From NCBI GenBank assembly GCA_946811695.1, contig OX328124.1, positions 83,332,923-83,396,922 of the forward strand: DNA of 64,000 nucleotides, given 5' to 3'. The notes beneath the pieces were generated by a model. The model was not told where the DNA came from. It saw nothing but the letters and a program-made list of their open reading frames with translations, and made no database searches. The translations under genes and the position numbers were made by a program. This DNA comes from Gonocerus acuteangulatus. Its lineage: Eukaryota; Arthropoda; Insecta; Hemiptera; Coreidae. This document shows, one piece after another, positions 34,832 to 39,213 of the stretch (position 1 is the stretch's first letter; each line of letters opens with the position of its first letter).

Positions 34832-34896
34832 GTTTCTATCCATTCTGATTCTTCATCCCATTTTTTTTTAATCTTTCAGGCAATCATCAAAGTTGA
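2371..34896 (+). CDS. Apaf1: Apaf-1-like apoptosome scaffold (NB-ARC/WD40), 3' part, 14 exons
   Basis: Fourteen exons joined in consistent phase encode about 846 residues ending at TGA 34894-34896. Exon 1 here (FVQKSLA, YVYGVHDLIGDFL) matches the end of the Apaf-1 winged-helix domain. Exon 2 (GYHLKKAGMGELF, LEFLEAKLRVTGPADLL) matches the Apaf-1 helical domain, whose human counterpart reads ...DWIKAKTELVGPAHLI. Exons 4-13 form a divergent WD40 region: SGHTGKINCLSLS...SASFDNTIRIWS is a clear repeat, and VWDQ, IWDL and VYD mark other blades. In known Apaf-1/Dark/CED-4 proteins the nucleotide-binding core assembles into the apoptosome that activates initiator caspases, and the WD40 region senses cytochrome c or holds the protein inactive. 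The CARD, P-loop and first domains are outside the window. Introns are long and loaded with transposons. It runs convergently with the sorbitol dehydrogenase gene. Another STAND/WD40 protein is possible but less likely. Confidence 0.87.
2548..3096. other. Intron, nothing recognised
   Basis: AT-rich DNA with one run of about 12 C near 2770-2781. No coding, RNA or repeat structure could be supported. Confidence 0.5.
3097..3822 (-). mobile_element. pogo/Tigger-type DNA transposon, internally deleted
   Basis: Terminal inverted repeats begin cagtaaaacctcgttt (left) and end aacgaggttttactg (right), each flanked by TA (3095-3096 and 3823-3824), as expected for pogo-type elements. The minus strand (3629 to about 3470) encodes the N-terminal CENP-B/psq helix-turn-helix typical of Tigger/jerky proteins (TRIDKGESLKNIGAEFGVG, then KKNRKHIEGLCFKMSS). 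The rest of the transposase and its DDE core are missing in this 726-bp copy, so it cannot move itself. Confidence 0.88.
4522..4740 (+). pseudogene. hAT transposase C-terminal dimerisation domain
   Basis: A 72-codon open stretch carries the conserved hAT C-terminal block: ALNWWKSSS, then TSAGVERMFSTLVFVHSQMR, then a final K..KLGFLFKY. In family members this region mediates transposase dimerisation. It is only the end of a protein normally 500-700 residues long, and no start or DDE residues remain upstream, so it is a relic. Confidence 0.75.
5325..6666. mobile_element. Long-inverted-repeat DNA transposon nested in the hAT element
   Basis: The ends read cagggtatcacaaaaa and ttttgtgacaccctg, with TA on both sides (5323-5324, 6667-6668). 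The two outer ~430 bp (about 5325-5756 and 6236-6666) are inverted copies of each other, including caaggtcaatttt and the block aagcatcttccagtata. The unique centre is only about 480 bp and encodes nothing recognisable. The TA duplication and the termini suggest a Tc1/mariner-superfamily derivative. Confidence 0.72.
7651..7816 (-). mobile_element. tRNA-derived SINE
   Basis: On the minus strand the head reads cccctggtctaatggctaac (A-box region) and later ggttcgagtcc (perfect B box), followed by a non-tRNA body and a poly(A)-like tail. It is flanked by an 11-bp direct repeat with one mismatch, cagttacaact (7640-7650) and cagttacgact (7817-7827). Relatives are at 18529-18750 and 33363-33455. Confidence 0.82.
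7895..8416 (-). CDS. Intronless H15 (linker-histone-like) winged-helix protein, 173 aa
   Basis: A single uninterrupted frame starts MAKRRYTFYNAF and ends at TAA, with overlapping AATAAA signals running straight on from the stop. Residues ~16-60 (NGLSITRYLNTL, AGFMIN, YNLKFAEKKGIVEK, NGYRF) follow the spacing of the H15 globular domain of H1/H5 (sl..l...l...Gy.v.k....ik..lk.lv.kG.l....G..gsf). The rest is hydrophilic: K/N/S-rich at ~75-115, acidic and serine-rich at ~120-135, then VHHVIKDCWSGMEAFFKSL. A linker-histone fold implies nucleosome or DNA binding, but the tail is not lysine-alanine rich as in H1, so the role is unknown. It lies antisense in an Apaf-1-like intron and could be a young gene or a retrocopy. 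The open frame in an otherwise stop-riddled intron argues that it is, or recently was, coding. Confidence 0.5.
   Translation of the reverse strand: MAKRRYTFYNAFNSRNGLSITRYLNTLRDAGFMINKSEMHYNLKFAEKKGIVEKRSNGYRFCSKLCDYHIVKILGAKSTSQSNEKKTTSNLNIDRNPTELKTINSAYNINKKIPRQEETDHKAESGESDEASSDDRSVHHVIKDCWSGMEAFFKSLERKAPNCDFSRPVLSEH
8640..9240 (+). repeat. Interspersed repeat, copy 1 (second copy 45498-46120)
   Basis: About 600 bp share order and sequence with 45498-46120: cttcgtcac near the left end, gttattttattgtgttaaataatg, gttcccct.gtacta, ttgacactggggcgctc, gttatctataggttaccag, and gggttcgggatattattacctc. No coding sequence is recognised. The layout resembles the untranslated part of a retrotransposon, but the class is not proven. 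Confidence 0.6.
9227..9545. repeat. Short inverted-repeat element
   Basis: Arms of about 45 bp (ctctaaaagttcttcagaa..., gtagtacaact and the inverted copy agttgtactac...aaagaacctttagaa) enclose about 230 bp of AT-rich DNA. It is probably a MITE remnant. No target duplication could be fixed. Confidence 0.4.
9872..10114 (+). CDS. Apaf1: Apaf-1-like exon B (helical domain)
   Basis: The acceptor is ttttttcag and the donor gttagt; 81 codons in phase 0. YYIGYHLKKAGMGELFSQII and LEFLEAKLRVTGPADLL align with the second helical domain of human Apaf-1 (..AYHMASAKMHKEL.., ..DWIKAKTELVGPAHLI..). This exon gives the strongest identification of the gene. Confidence 0.9.
10200..10565. repeat. Unclassified GC-richer insert with frames open on both strands
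   Basis: The base composition is clearly richer in G+C than the surrounding intron, and frames stay open on both strands (10260-10520 +, 10576-10223 -). gggatttcctcaag (10268) recurs inverted as cttgaggaaatcc (about 10451). No protein family is recognised in either frame. It is probably a fragment of a mobile element. Confidence 0.3.
10592..11492. mobile_element. DNA transposon with ~170-bp terminal inverted repeats
   Basis: The left end gtccaagagctaacaggaaa and the right end (inverted gtccaagagctagcaggaaa) are flanked by TA (10590-10591 and 11493-11494). Inverted similarity continues inward through caaacaccc and ggaaaagcctc.att to about 10770 and 11325. The roughly 550-bp middle has no recognised transposase. 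The superfamily is unknown; TA flanks fit Tc1/mariner-like elements. Confidence 0.7.
11815..12002 (+). CDS. Apaf1: Apaf-1-like exon C (helical domain end)
   Basis: The acceptor is gtatacag and the donor gtgagt; it enters in phase 0 and leaves after two bases of a codon. It encodes IVDYCNFIEHFGVWINQGVS and YNLAKKLVLEKHPGSCYLK, which occupies the position of the human segment between the helical domain and the first WD repeat. Confidence 0.85.
12003..12718. other. Intron, nothing recognised
   Basis: AT-rich intronic sequence ending in an A-tract (about 12707-12718), into which the following Helitron-like element is inserted. No gene or repeat is supported. Confidence 0.5.
12719..13836 (+). mobile_element. 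HINE/Helitron-like element, near-complete copy
   Basis: The left end (ggccgtctcgcaggaactgc) follows an A-tract. A 13-base motif ttagcacggttcc lies about 26 bases in (12745-12757), and its complement ggaaccgcgctaa closes the right end. The right end is also a stem-loop (13794-13832) with 16-bp arms agcggggttcctccct / agggaggaaccgcgct and one mismatch. Subterminal inverted repeats, a 3' hairpin, a CTAA-like end and no long target duplication are the features of Helentron-derived HINE/DINE-1 elements. This copy lacks the (TA)n tract seen in others. It encodes no protein. Confidence 0.7.
13794..13832 (+). other. 3'-terminal stem-loop of the HINE-like family
   Basis: Arms agcggggttcctccct and agggaggaaccgcgct pair across a loop of about 7 bases with one mismatch, directly before aaaa. 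The same palindromic terminus occurs, inverted, near 22128, 24875, 48537 and 49436. In Helitrons such a hairpin is the replication terminator. Confidence 0.65.
13837..14095 (+). pseudogene. RTE-type LINE reverse-transcriptase fragment
   Basis: The frames read AIRKLQRKK, then ATGPDGIPNELI (the conserved K.PGPDGIP.EL block of non-LTR reverse transcriptases), IEPMTLLF and LFKKG, followed by a decayed NYRPISLL region. Frameshifts and stops disrupt it. The HINE element ends immediately before it, so the insertion appears to have hit this LINE. Confidence 0.75.
14450..14570 (+). CDS. Apaf1: Apaf-1-like exon D (start of WD40 region)
   Basis: The acceptor is gttgcag and the donor gtgcat; it completes the split codon from exon C and ends in phase 0. 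It encodes EKPVPLTLVLKEPIMAVCFG and ITEAIIASGSGANLE, consistent with the first beta-propeller blade. Confidence 0.8.
14614..15191. mobile_element. piggyBac-type MITE
   Basis: It is flanked by TTAA on both sides (14610-14613, 15192-15195), begins cccttt and ends aaggg, the signature of piggyBac-superfamily insertions. The 578-bp interior has no transposase. A repeated 'caccaatatattggtgctt' palindrome-like motif lies near the right end (about 15120-15175). Confidence 0.68.
15196..16055. other. Intron with a CT/TA microsatellite
   Basis: A (CT)n run passes into (TA)n at about 15800-15883. Nothing else is recognised. Confidence 0.5.
15800..15883. repeat. (CT)n(TA)n microsatellite
   Basis: CT-rich stretch followed by 62 bases of TA. 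Confidence 0.95.
16056..16215 (+). CDS. Apaf1: Apaf-1-like exon E (clear WD repeat)
   Basis: The acceptor is gatttttag and the donor gtaaat; phase 0 in, phase 1 out. RFSGHTGKINCLSLS, LSASFDNTIRIWS is a textbook WD40 unit (GH...DNTIRIW). Confidence 0.88.
16365..16543 (+). CDS. Apaf1: Apaf-1-like exon F (WD40 region)
   Basis: The acceptor is ttcttttag and the donor gtaaga. It encodes GERTPSPQERQESYINFFG, then SSVVIGLFAKNDDSTIASLC ending MDGTIV, a WD blade continuing into exon G. Confidence 0.83.
16544..17244. other. Intron, nothing recognised
   Basis: AT-rich DNA. A ttaacccc near 16952 resembles a piggyBac end but has no partner. Confidence 0.45.
17253..18244. mobile_element. hAT-type MITE with subterminal tandem repeats
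   Basis: Ends tagggaccggattttta and (inverted) cagggaccggattctta are flanked by a perfect 8-bp repeat ctcatgag (17245-17252, 18245-18252). Inside the left end, a unit of about 80 bp (atccattttaggttttttag, gataaaaatgtttcaatagg, then ataggtgtttttagg) is repeated three times between about 17290 and 17540. Such subterminal arrays are typical transposase-binding regions. No transposase is recognised. Confidence 0.85.
18529..18750 (+). mobile_element. tRNA-derived SINE, full length, young
   Basis: The head has ggtctagtggctagcgcgct (A-box region) and gggttcgatccc (B box), the body ends with the hairpin-like tail ccctaatggccaagat...gggccgttaaaa, and a long interrupted poly(A) follows. A perfect 13-bp target duplication aattaattatttt flanks it (18516-18528 and 18751-18763). 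It ends 26 bases before Apaf-1-like exon G. Confidence 0.92.
18777..18966 (+). CDS. Apaf1: Apaf-1-like exon G (WD40 region)
   Basis: The acceptor is aatgtttag and the donor gtattt; phase 0 in, phase 1 out. It encodes FWRNYSKVWDQKLYEFKSID and DEYLAAASSTKILFLQSESG, a propeller blade. Confidence 0.83.
19601..20010 (+). pseudogene. piggyBac transposase remnants
   Basis: Broken frames carry the acidic N-terminal block (LTVQEAINIVEG...ELTDEDSGGN) usual before the DDE domain of PGBD-like proteins and a short piece resembling the late catalytic region. The intervening catalytic aspartates are missing. Confidence 0.55.
20312..20385 (+). mobile_element. 5'-truncated SINE tail with target duplication
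   Basis: The segment tgctaatggcctcagcagca...tgcacgtaaacaaacaaa resembles the tail of the SINE family. It is flanked by the direct repeat ttagaataat (20302-20311, 20386-20395). It sits inside the piggyBac element. Confidence 0.65.
20740..21615. mobile_element. piggyBac-type non-autonomous element
   Basis: TTAA flanks both ends (20736-20739 and 21616-21619); the element begins ccctttcattgc and ends gtacaggg. It is 876 bp with no recognised transposase. Confidence 0.55.
21748..21970 (+). CDS. Apaf1: Apaf-1-like exon H (WD40 region)
   Basis: The acceptor is tttgtttag and the donor gtaagt; it completes a split codon and leaves in phase 2. It encodes GLALLSKRTLAFYRMADSS and IGPHIAVTTEDGSLFVLNSE, a further blade. 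Confidence 0.83.
22128..23163 (-). mobile_element. HINE/Helitron-like element with embedded (TA)n
   Basis: In inverted orientation it starts ttttagcgcggttcctccctcc (terminal hairpin and subterminal repeat), then aaatttcacgtttcagatcc, then (TA)n at 22262-22295 running into (TTTA)n, then the family body (cgaaactcatgtgaaaaaat, ttcgaaagctta). It ends ggcactagggatatgaatgg, so the last ~40 bases of the 5' end are missing. Confidence 0.68.
23410..23578 (+). CDS. Apaf1: Apaf-1-like exon I (WD40 region)
   Basis: The acceptor is atcctgcag and the donor gtgtgt; phase 2 in, phase 0 out. It encodes VVSFCVAERAIIAGYDDGKV and WSRNFEPVIAKMDSIQHIIE. Confidence 0.82.
24059..24310 (+). CDS. Apaf1: Apaf-1-like exon J (WD40 region)
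   Basis: The acceptor is ttgtttcag and the donor gtttgt (weak at +3); 84 codons in phase 0. It encodes NNKTLEFEIDDIEKMDISED, IVTVTKFGRVELHS and LLGRSEDLLLVLSYN. No WD dipeptide is left, but the alternation of hydrophobic strands fits a propeller. Confidence 0.8.
24311..24874. other. Intron, nothing recognised
   Basis: AT-rich DNA before the next HINE-like insertion. No exon or repeat is supported. Confidence 0.5.
25061..25730 (+). repeat. 5' LTR
   Basis: 670 bp starting TG and ending CA with inverted tips tgtaatgat/atcattaca. A candidate TATA box (tatatataacccaac) lies near 25290-25305. A gaggtaagaa at about 25527 could act as a splice donor. Confidence 0.92.
25736..25753 (+). promoter_or_regulatory. 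Primer-binding site (tRNA-Lys type)
   Basis: tggcgcccaacgtggggc starts five bases after the 5' LTR. tggcgccc pairs with the end of tRNA-Lys; the tRNA identity is inferred from the first bases only. Confidence 0.75.
25831..27000 (+). CDS. Asparagine/lysine-rich Gag-like protein of the LTR element, 389 aa
   Basis: The only long frame between the LTRs begins MSDVNIEQF 100 bases after the 5' LTR. Residues ~70-100 (HPWHVDQLMRFLTDKFQEFN) and a coiled-coil repeat of the form NNKRLENKIDKNNKILEDKI followed by EQNKKLDDL resemble the N-terminal part of arthropod Gypsy Gag proteins. Residues ~155-345 are asparagine/lysine/glutamate rich and of low complexity. The last ~25 residues (LNRPPRKRIKQILRN) look like the C-terminal end of a Gypsy Pol. 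The capsid core, zinc knuckle, protease, RT and integrase are absent, so the frame looks like a fusion left by a large internal deletion. It is intact, in an element with identical LTRs, so it may be translated and useful in trans. Confidence 0.7.
   Translation: MSDVNIEQFQNNGEENSVESPEYVFFTPGEINIIVETRENELQEDDAIAFRESSACSIAKEIISNGGNRTPERDNEMHPWHVDQLMRFLTDKFQEFNAKSDKNYAELSKNNKRLENKIDKNNKILEDKIDAKRIEQNKKLDDLCAYLNNMGESQNKEKIELEKSNNNLFNKNNRSCKEIIEINENNNGNLIKNTENDDTQINNDDLSELRKDNLNYDCSIIDQKCEENKIFVETKDESEYVCLLNEDDKIKEILLSNLNNNNEKINQIIKNNITNDNLKNKISTYVMDENLEQNNSKKLVDDHIISLKIMSYNNNNGNNQNNIMNKNVNKNNHLKNMDTKFGNKVKILFEYQYQNGIEKIAKLNRPPRKRIKQILRNNSDRCKKDFNDK
27492..28161 (+). repeat. 3' LTR
   Basis: It has the same 670-bp length and sequence as the 5' LTR at a constant offset of 2431 bases. 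It is preceded by a purine-rich agacaggagtgcaaa that could serve as polypurine tract. Confidence 0.92.
29345..29612 (-). mobile_element. HINE/Helitron-like element, 5' end fragment
   Basis: A second, more diverged copy of the family's 5' end lies next to the previous one. Shared segments are taataactgcttctattcctt, aggaatatgaat and cgcagttcctgcgagttgga before a T-tract. The body and hairpin end are missing. Confidence 0.6.
29929..30042 (+). CDS. Apaf1: Apaf-1-like exon K (WD40 region)
   Basis: The acceptor is tgttgcag and the donor gttaag (non-consensus at +3); 38 codons in phase 0. It encodes VWRENTDIIVLKTAAAVKFA and GHRLITSPPFT; VW then leads into IWDL of exon L. Confidence 0.8.
30043..30889. 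other. Intron with a 51-base A run
   Basis: An uninterrupted A tract (30113-30163) may be a retroposon tail, but no body or target duplication is recognised beside it. A frame at 30187-30540 (+) matches no known family. Confidence 0.45.
30890..31126 (+). CDS. Apaf1: Apaf-1-like exon L (WD40 region)
   Basis: The acceptor is tttctggcag and the donor gtgagt; 79 codons in phase 0. IWDLAGQLLWKLDIEELHCI begins a blade, and LLEFSPSGNKLALIESDGTI is a typical WD strand pair, finishing with VYD in exon M. Confidence 0.87.
32953..32978. repeat. Perfect 26-bp palindrome shared with 37950-37987
   Basis: The sequence aaaattaatagaa and its complement meet at a central gaattc and are followed by agcgag. 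The same core occurs in a 38-bp palindrome at 37950-37987. Both are accompanied by related flanking sequence (a gcgcatg motif and cactaaagttcac-like segments), so they belong to one repeat family. Confidence 0.7.
33363..33455 (+). mobile_element. SINE fragment (B box and body)
   Basis: Contains gggttcgagtcctgcctgc, then gcagggatttttgttatttt and agaattccctgctgcacc, which match the body of the SINE at 7651-7816. The A-box half and tail are missing. Confidence 0.65.
33523..33790 (+). CDS. Apaf1: Apaf-1-like exon M (last large WD40 exon)
   Basis: The acceptor is ttttttcag and the donor gtaagt; phase 0 in, phase 1 out. It encodes VYDCNTKDWKYMPGHDALKK, VYLAVSDSGCICYGG and IFAVADKSGHICKIYQDFC, the final propeller strands. 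Confidence 0.86.
33955..34560 (+). repeat. Repeat with embedded CA/TA microsatellite (second family)
   Basis: A G+C-richer start (ggcctttagggggtggcaca) is followed by AT-rich body, (AC)n, then (TA)n at 34349-34397. The segment ttttaacggggtcatttttg to ctactttccttctgaggaaa matches, inverted, the DNA beside the (TA)n at 1977-2031. Confidence 0.55.
34880..34896 (+). CDS. Apaf1: Apaf-1-like terminal exon N
   Basis: The acceptor tctttcag is followed by five codons and TGA; joined to exon M the protein ends TNSSNHQS. The acceptor is strong, but the exon is so short that an alternative last exon cannot be excluded. No clear AATAAA follows nearby. Confidence 0.55.
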
Positions 34897-36944
34897 GCTG
34901 AGTTGTTAGTATTGAAAAAATCTGAAAAAAAGAAATTGGAAGGCTGAAGCTGAAGTATTGTTAGTTATAGTAGTTATGTCAATTTTATGATGTTATAACT
35001 CAAAAGAGGGCTCGAATCATGTTCTTTAACTGTGATATGTCTTTCCCACTTCGTCTTGGCTAAACCAGCTTTGTTCCAATATATATATATAATTTTTATT
35101 AGATCACCCAACACAGGATGGTATACATCATCAGTGACTTAATTTTTTAGAAAAAAAATATTATCACTTGATGCTGTGATATGACGTCTGATGGCATGAA
35201 TGGCATAATACAAGAGATTCTGAGCTCATATCCCAGATTGATTACTTATTTTATCTAATTGTCTTATGTATTACACAGCGGTTTTATGAATTTAAATCTT
35301 AGGATGGTTACCAACTCTGAGCTTTATATAATCACAACATTGCCTGAAGCCATCAGTTAAGCAATGTTAATGAGATTGGATGAGTGATTCCCATTGGCAT
35401 TTTAACCCTTACCTTAAGGCGGGTGGTGGGAGCTGGCCGAACTTGAAATACGGCAATCTTTCTACCCGGCCGGGCCCTAGTGGTGAAAGAAATAGCGAAA
35501 GCTTCCCTCAGTCCTAGCTTAGTAGCAATAAGGTCGAACTTCTGAAAAGTCAGATGTAGGAAGCTGGTTAAGGACCACCTGTGCAAGTCCTTCGTACTAG
35601 GGGCCCAGCAGCTCTAGAATTCTCGTCAAGTCCTTCCTTCCTTCCAGGGGCACGGCGTGTCTTGACTCCTACAGCAGTCTAAAGTAAGGAAAGGGTTAAA
35701 AGGTGGGAACCAATAGATAGCCTGGTGGGATTCATATAAATATGAGGCCGTGTCGTGTCATTAATCTGTCTTGTGTTATAAGCAAACAGTGACAATACAC
35801 CTGAATCTATGGCAGGAGATTCTGGGGTTAAAATCTCAGCCTGACGAGTTATTTTTATAAATCAAAGATTTTGAAATCAATTTTTTATGATTAAGAAGTA
35901 AGCTTAAGATACAAATTTTAAGCTAATTTATTTTCAGTGCCTTGTTAAGGAAGAATTTGATAAAGGCTGTAAAATTCATAACCTTCTGCTTTAACATTAA
36001 TTTTTCAAACTGCTTTACCGTGCTTAACATGTTGTTCCATTTTTTGTACACTAGTTGTTAGATTTTTTTTGTTTTGCTTTTAAAAGTATTAAAATGAATT
36101 GTTTTGTTGTTAATAATAATTTATTATAGTTAATTTTGTAATTTGTATTTTGTAAACTGTATCATTTCAATCAATTTGCTTATGCTTTTTTTTGGGTGCT
36201 TACCACATTCATAATTTCAAATGAAAATCAAAATGTTAAAACTTGGTATTTTTGCAGGTAATCATTATTCGAATATTGTTTAGCTTTTCTCTTAAAAAAT
36301 CTATTCGCAACGATTAGTTATGTACGTTAATACACACTCTTTTCTACTAGAAAATATTGCTACTGATTTCTTCTCTGCTATCTGCTTGTAAGCACTTTGC
36401 TCTTTTTCTTTAATGCTTGATCAAAACCGGTAGTACAAAACAAATTATATAAAACAATTTTATATATATACTCTGTGATAAAACTTAAATGTATTTTTAA
36501 TGTTTATATTTATGTATTTTTATGTTAAGTATAATATTTTAGTCATATATTTTATTAAAATGTTACCCTTTATTTTTTTTTACTTTTTACCTTTAAATTC
36601 TTTTAGATTAGTGATTGAAATATTCAAACTACTTTGTTTTCTTTGTTTTTTAATATCTGGAAATCATCTGTACATAGCAAAATCACAAGCAAATGTCAAT
36701 TGTTGCTCAATAATAATTTCAAAATAGTTGTCATAACTATTCAATATGTAGTAATGTCATGTGAAATAACATCACATAATTGAAGTATTTCAAATGTAAT
36801 ATATGCTATATTATATTTAGGCTCAAACTACTTGGAATATAAATTCTTAGTTGATAAATAATTTATTTACAATTAGTAATGAATAAATTACACACAGTAA
36901 TAAATTAAGAAAACGAAGTACCTGGTAACAACAGGTTTTAATTT
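34897..36944. other. Apaf-1-like 3' UTR and intergenic DNA between convergent genes
   Basis: The 3' UTR is presumed to begin here but no poly(A) signal can be picked with confidence. The stretch includes a short (TA)n at about 34807-34828 and the piggyBac MITE at 35406-35695. Otherwise nothing is recognised. Confidence 0.45.
35406..35695. mobile_element. piggyBac-type MITE, 290 bp
   Basis: TTAA flanks both ends (35402-35405, 35696-35699). The ends cccttaccttaag and (inverted) ccctttccttact match at most positions. The element is G+C-rich relative to its surroundings and has no transposase. Confidence 0.75.
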
Positions 36945-37380
36945 TGAGTCTTGACATTAACCAAGACCTTTTGGAAGGCCCAAATCTCTAATCAAGCTCT
37001 TTTTGAGAAAAACGTTTGGGTTTCTCTTCGGAAGTGATATCTGAGCTCGATTAATCCTGAGAAAGTAATCAGTCTCGAACTCTAAATCTTACATGGTATC
37101 CATATTGGAGGGACACTGTGGGACTTGCCATTTAGGGCTTTGAAACACTGGACAAATAGATGAATTCAAGATTGTATATGAAACATTCTTCTTGTTTTTG
37201 GAGTTGATACCTTTCACGAATACTGAGGAAAGATAGCAGTTGGTTGTATGTTTTTTTTTGCTCATGCCACATCGTAGGAATGGCAAAAACAAAATGAGAT
37301 TTTCTCAACTGGCTTAAGTTACGGATATATAAGGGCTTGGCTCTCTGAACATGTTGCAAGTCAAGCCGAAACATTGGCAA
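36945..37380 (-). pseudogene. Frameshifted fragment of a multicopy arthropod protein family (unnamed)
   Basis: Across frames the minus strand reads KSHFVFAIPTMWHEQK, then HTTNCYLSSVFVKGINSKNK, KNVSYTILNSSICPVF, and later LIRDLGLPK. I recognise this order (..FAIPM.WRE..DHVTDCYFC.., ..KGI..KNK..I.YPNLPSA..PVPH.., ..L.RDL.LPK..) from a widespread, poorly named multicopy family in invertebrate genomes. At least one frameshift separates the blocks, and key cysteines of the DCYFC motif are altered. It is a dead copy. Confidence 0.5.
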
Positions 37381-37424
37381 AAATAAAAAAACACATGATT
37401 GAACCCCGATATTGCACTTTTGGG

Positions 37425-38240
37425 TAAAACTGAAGTTTTACGCCCTCCAAACCGATTTCTTTAACACTTTTCACAACAATGTATTTTGATGCACTAAACA
37501 CGAATGCGTTAAAAAAAACCTTCGCATTTAACTAGGAAAGAAGTTATTAAGCACTAAAGTTCACTGTTATGCAGGTTATGAGAGCTAAACAACTAAATTT
37601 TTGACGACTTTAAGGCATACATGCTAAGCGTTTACGCTCGCTCAAGAAGATAACAAAACCCCAGTCAATCCAACTCGCTAAAATTAATAGAATATAATAT
37701 TAAGCACTAAAGTTCACTGTTAGGAAGGTTATAAAACTAGGCGTCAACAGCGTATTTGTAAACACGCGCATGTGCAGATATGTAACATTGGGAAACAGAG
37801 AACTCTCATTTGAAATGTTCAGAAACCATTTATTCAAAAATATTGTTAATTTCAAGGGCATCCTCACCCGTCGTCACCTGTCGCTTAAGGGCATATGTGC
37901 TATGCATTTACGCTCGCTCAAGAAGATAACAAAACCTGAGTCAATCCAACTCGCTAAAATTAATAGAATTCTATTAATTTTAGCGAGCATGTATGCCTTA
38001 AAGTCGTCATTTATGCCTTAAAGTCATGTATGCCTTAAAGTCGTCACAAATTTAGTTGTTTACATTAGCTCTCATAACCTGCATAACAGTGAACTTTAGT
38101 TCTTAATAACTTCTTTCCTAGTTAAATGCAAAGGTTTTTTTTAACGTATTCGTGTTTAGTGCATCAAAATACGTTATTGTACAAAATTTGAAAGAAATCG
38201 GTTTGGAGGGTGTGAAACTTCATTTTTACACACTTTTGCT
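37425..38240. repeat. Fold-back element with ~200-bp inverted arms
   Basis: The left arm (cctccaaaccgatttctttaa ... gtattttgatgcactaaacac ... gcactaaagttcactgttatg ... gactttaaggcatacatg) returns inverted at about 38025-38240. Between the arms lie a partial second copy and a perfect palindrome (37950-37987). No coding sequence is recognised. Confidence 0.68.
37950..37987. repeat. Perfect 38-bp palindrome
   Basis: ctcgctaaaattaatagaa is followed immediately by its exact reverse complement. It lies at the heart of the fold-back element and shares its core with 32953-32978. Confidence 0.85.
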
Positions 38241-38285
38241 GGCAACTAAAGCAATTTATCTATTATTTTAGTCAATAATCAGTAG

Positions 38286-38334
38286 CTGGCACTAATGGCC
38301 TAGACGTCGAAGCGCCGTAAAAAAAAAATAAAAA
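38286..38334 (+). mobile_element. 49-bp SINE tail insertion with target duplication
   Basis: ggcactaatggcctagacgt, then cgaagcgccgt and an A-rich tail. A 9-bp direct repeat aatcagtag flanks it (38277-38285, 38335-38343). It is an extreme 5'-truncated copy of the SINE family. Confidence 0.75.
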
Positions 38335-38544
38335 AATCAGTAGACAAGAGAGTCATTTATTCAGTAAAAGTACTAATTTATTAGAGTCCAATTAGACAAT
38401 TATCTCAACCTAAGAGAGATAAATAATTTAGGCAATGAAAATAACATATTATTCAGGAGGCATATTTTTCTATGAAGAATGAAGGGAAGGCTTAAAATGA
38501 TGATTTTTGTATTGAATAAACTTCTCTATAACCAAAATTTTATA

Positions 38545-38550
38545 TTTATT
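38545..38550 (-). terminator. Polyadenylation signal AATAAA of SORD
   Basis: tttatt on the + strand reads AATAAA in gene orientation, six bases after the stop codon. It is unusually close but is the only match nearby. Confidence 0.45.
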
Positions 38551-38555
38551 AGCTC

Positions 38556-38709
38556 TTAGTTACAGTGTATCATGATTTTTATGGGATTCCCAATGCCTTT
38601 GCATGCTGTTTCAAATGCTTCATTAGTTTCTTCCAATTTGAAGTGATGTGTTATAAGCTGTTTGACATTAACCTTCCCTGAAGCTACCATGGCTAAAGCT
38701 TTTGGGTAA
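38556..38709 (-). CDS. SORD: SORD last coding exon
   Basis: Completes the split codon then encodes [20 protein letters not shown] and [16 protein letters not shown], ending IKIMIHCN and TAA. It matches the C-terminal domain of SORD (..VNVKPLVTHRF.LE.A.EAFE..). Confidence 0.95.
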
Positions 38710-39139
38710 CTAAAAAATAAGATAAATTAATAGTAGTAACTACGAAATGTATAATAAATATACAAGTGTCTTTTTATTATACATACATACACATATACAG
38801 TAGAGTCTCACTTATACGAATGTGAGGGGGAATGGAAAATGTCTCGTATAAGTGAATACTCTGTATAACTGAATAGTACTAGGTTTTGTGGCTATTTTAA
38901 AATAAAATTAATTCTTCATAAAAGTCACAGTTTTATTGCTTGTACATATTTTGTTGTTAGATAACGTTATACATTATTATATATTCAAGATTCATATTAC
39001 GAAACTCTCCTCGATTTCTTTCTGAACTGAATATTGCATAGGTGAATAATTCAATACACAGGATAAAATGGAATTTTGCCGGGGAACGAAAAATTCTTCG
39101 TATAACTGAATGTTTCGTATAAGTGAGACTCCACTGTAT

Positions 39140-39213
<74 letters not shown>

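Noticed and set aside
35353..35586. A 77-codon minus frame in the G+C-rich piggyBac MITE
   Set aside because: It lies mostly within a non-coding MITE and has no recognisable motif.
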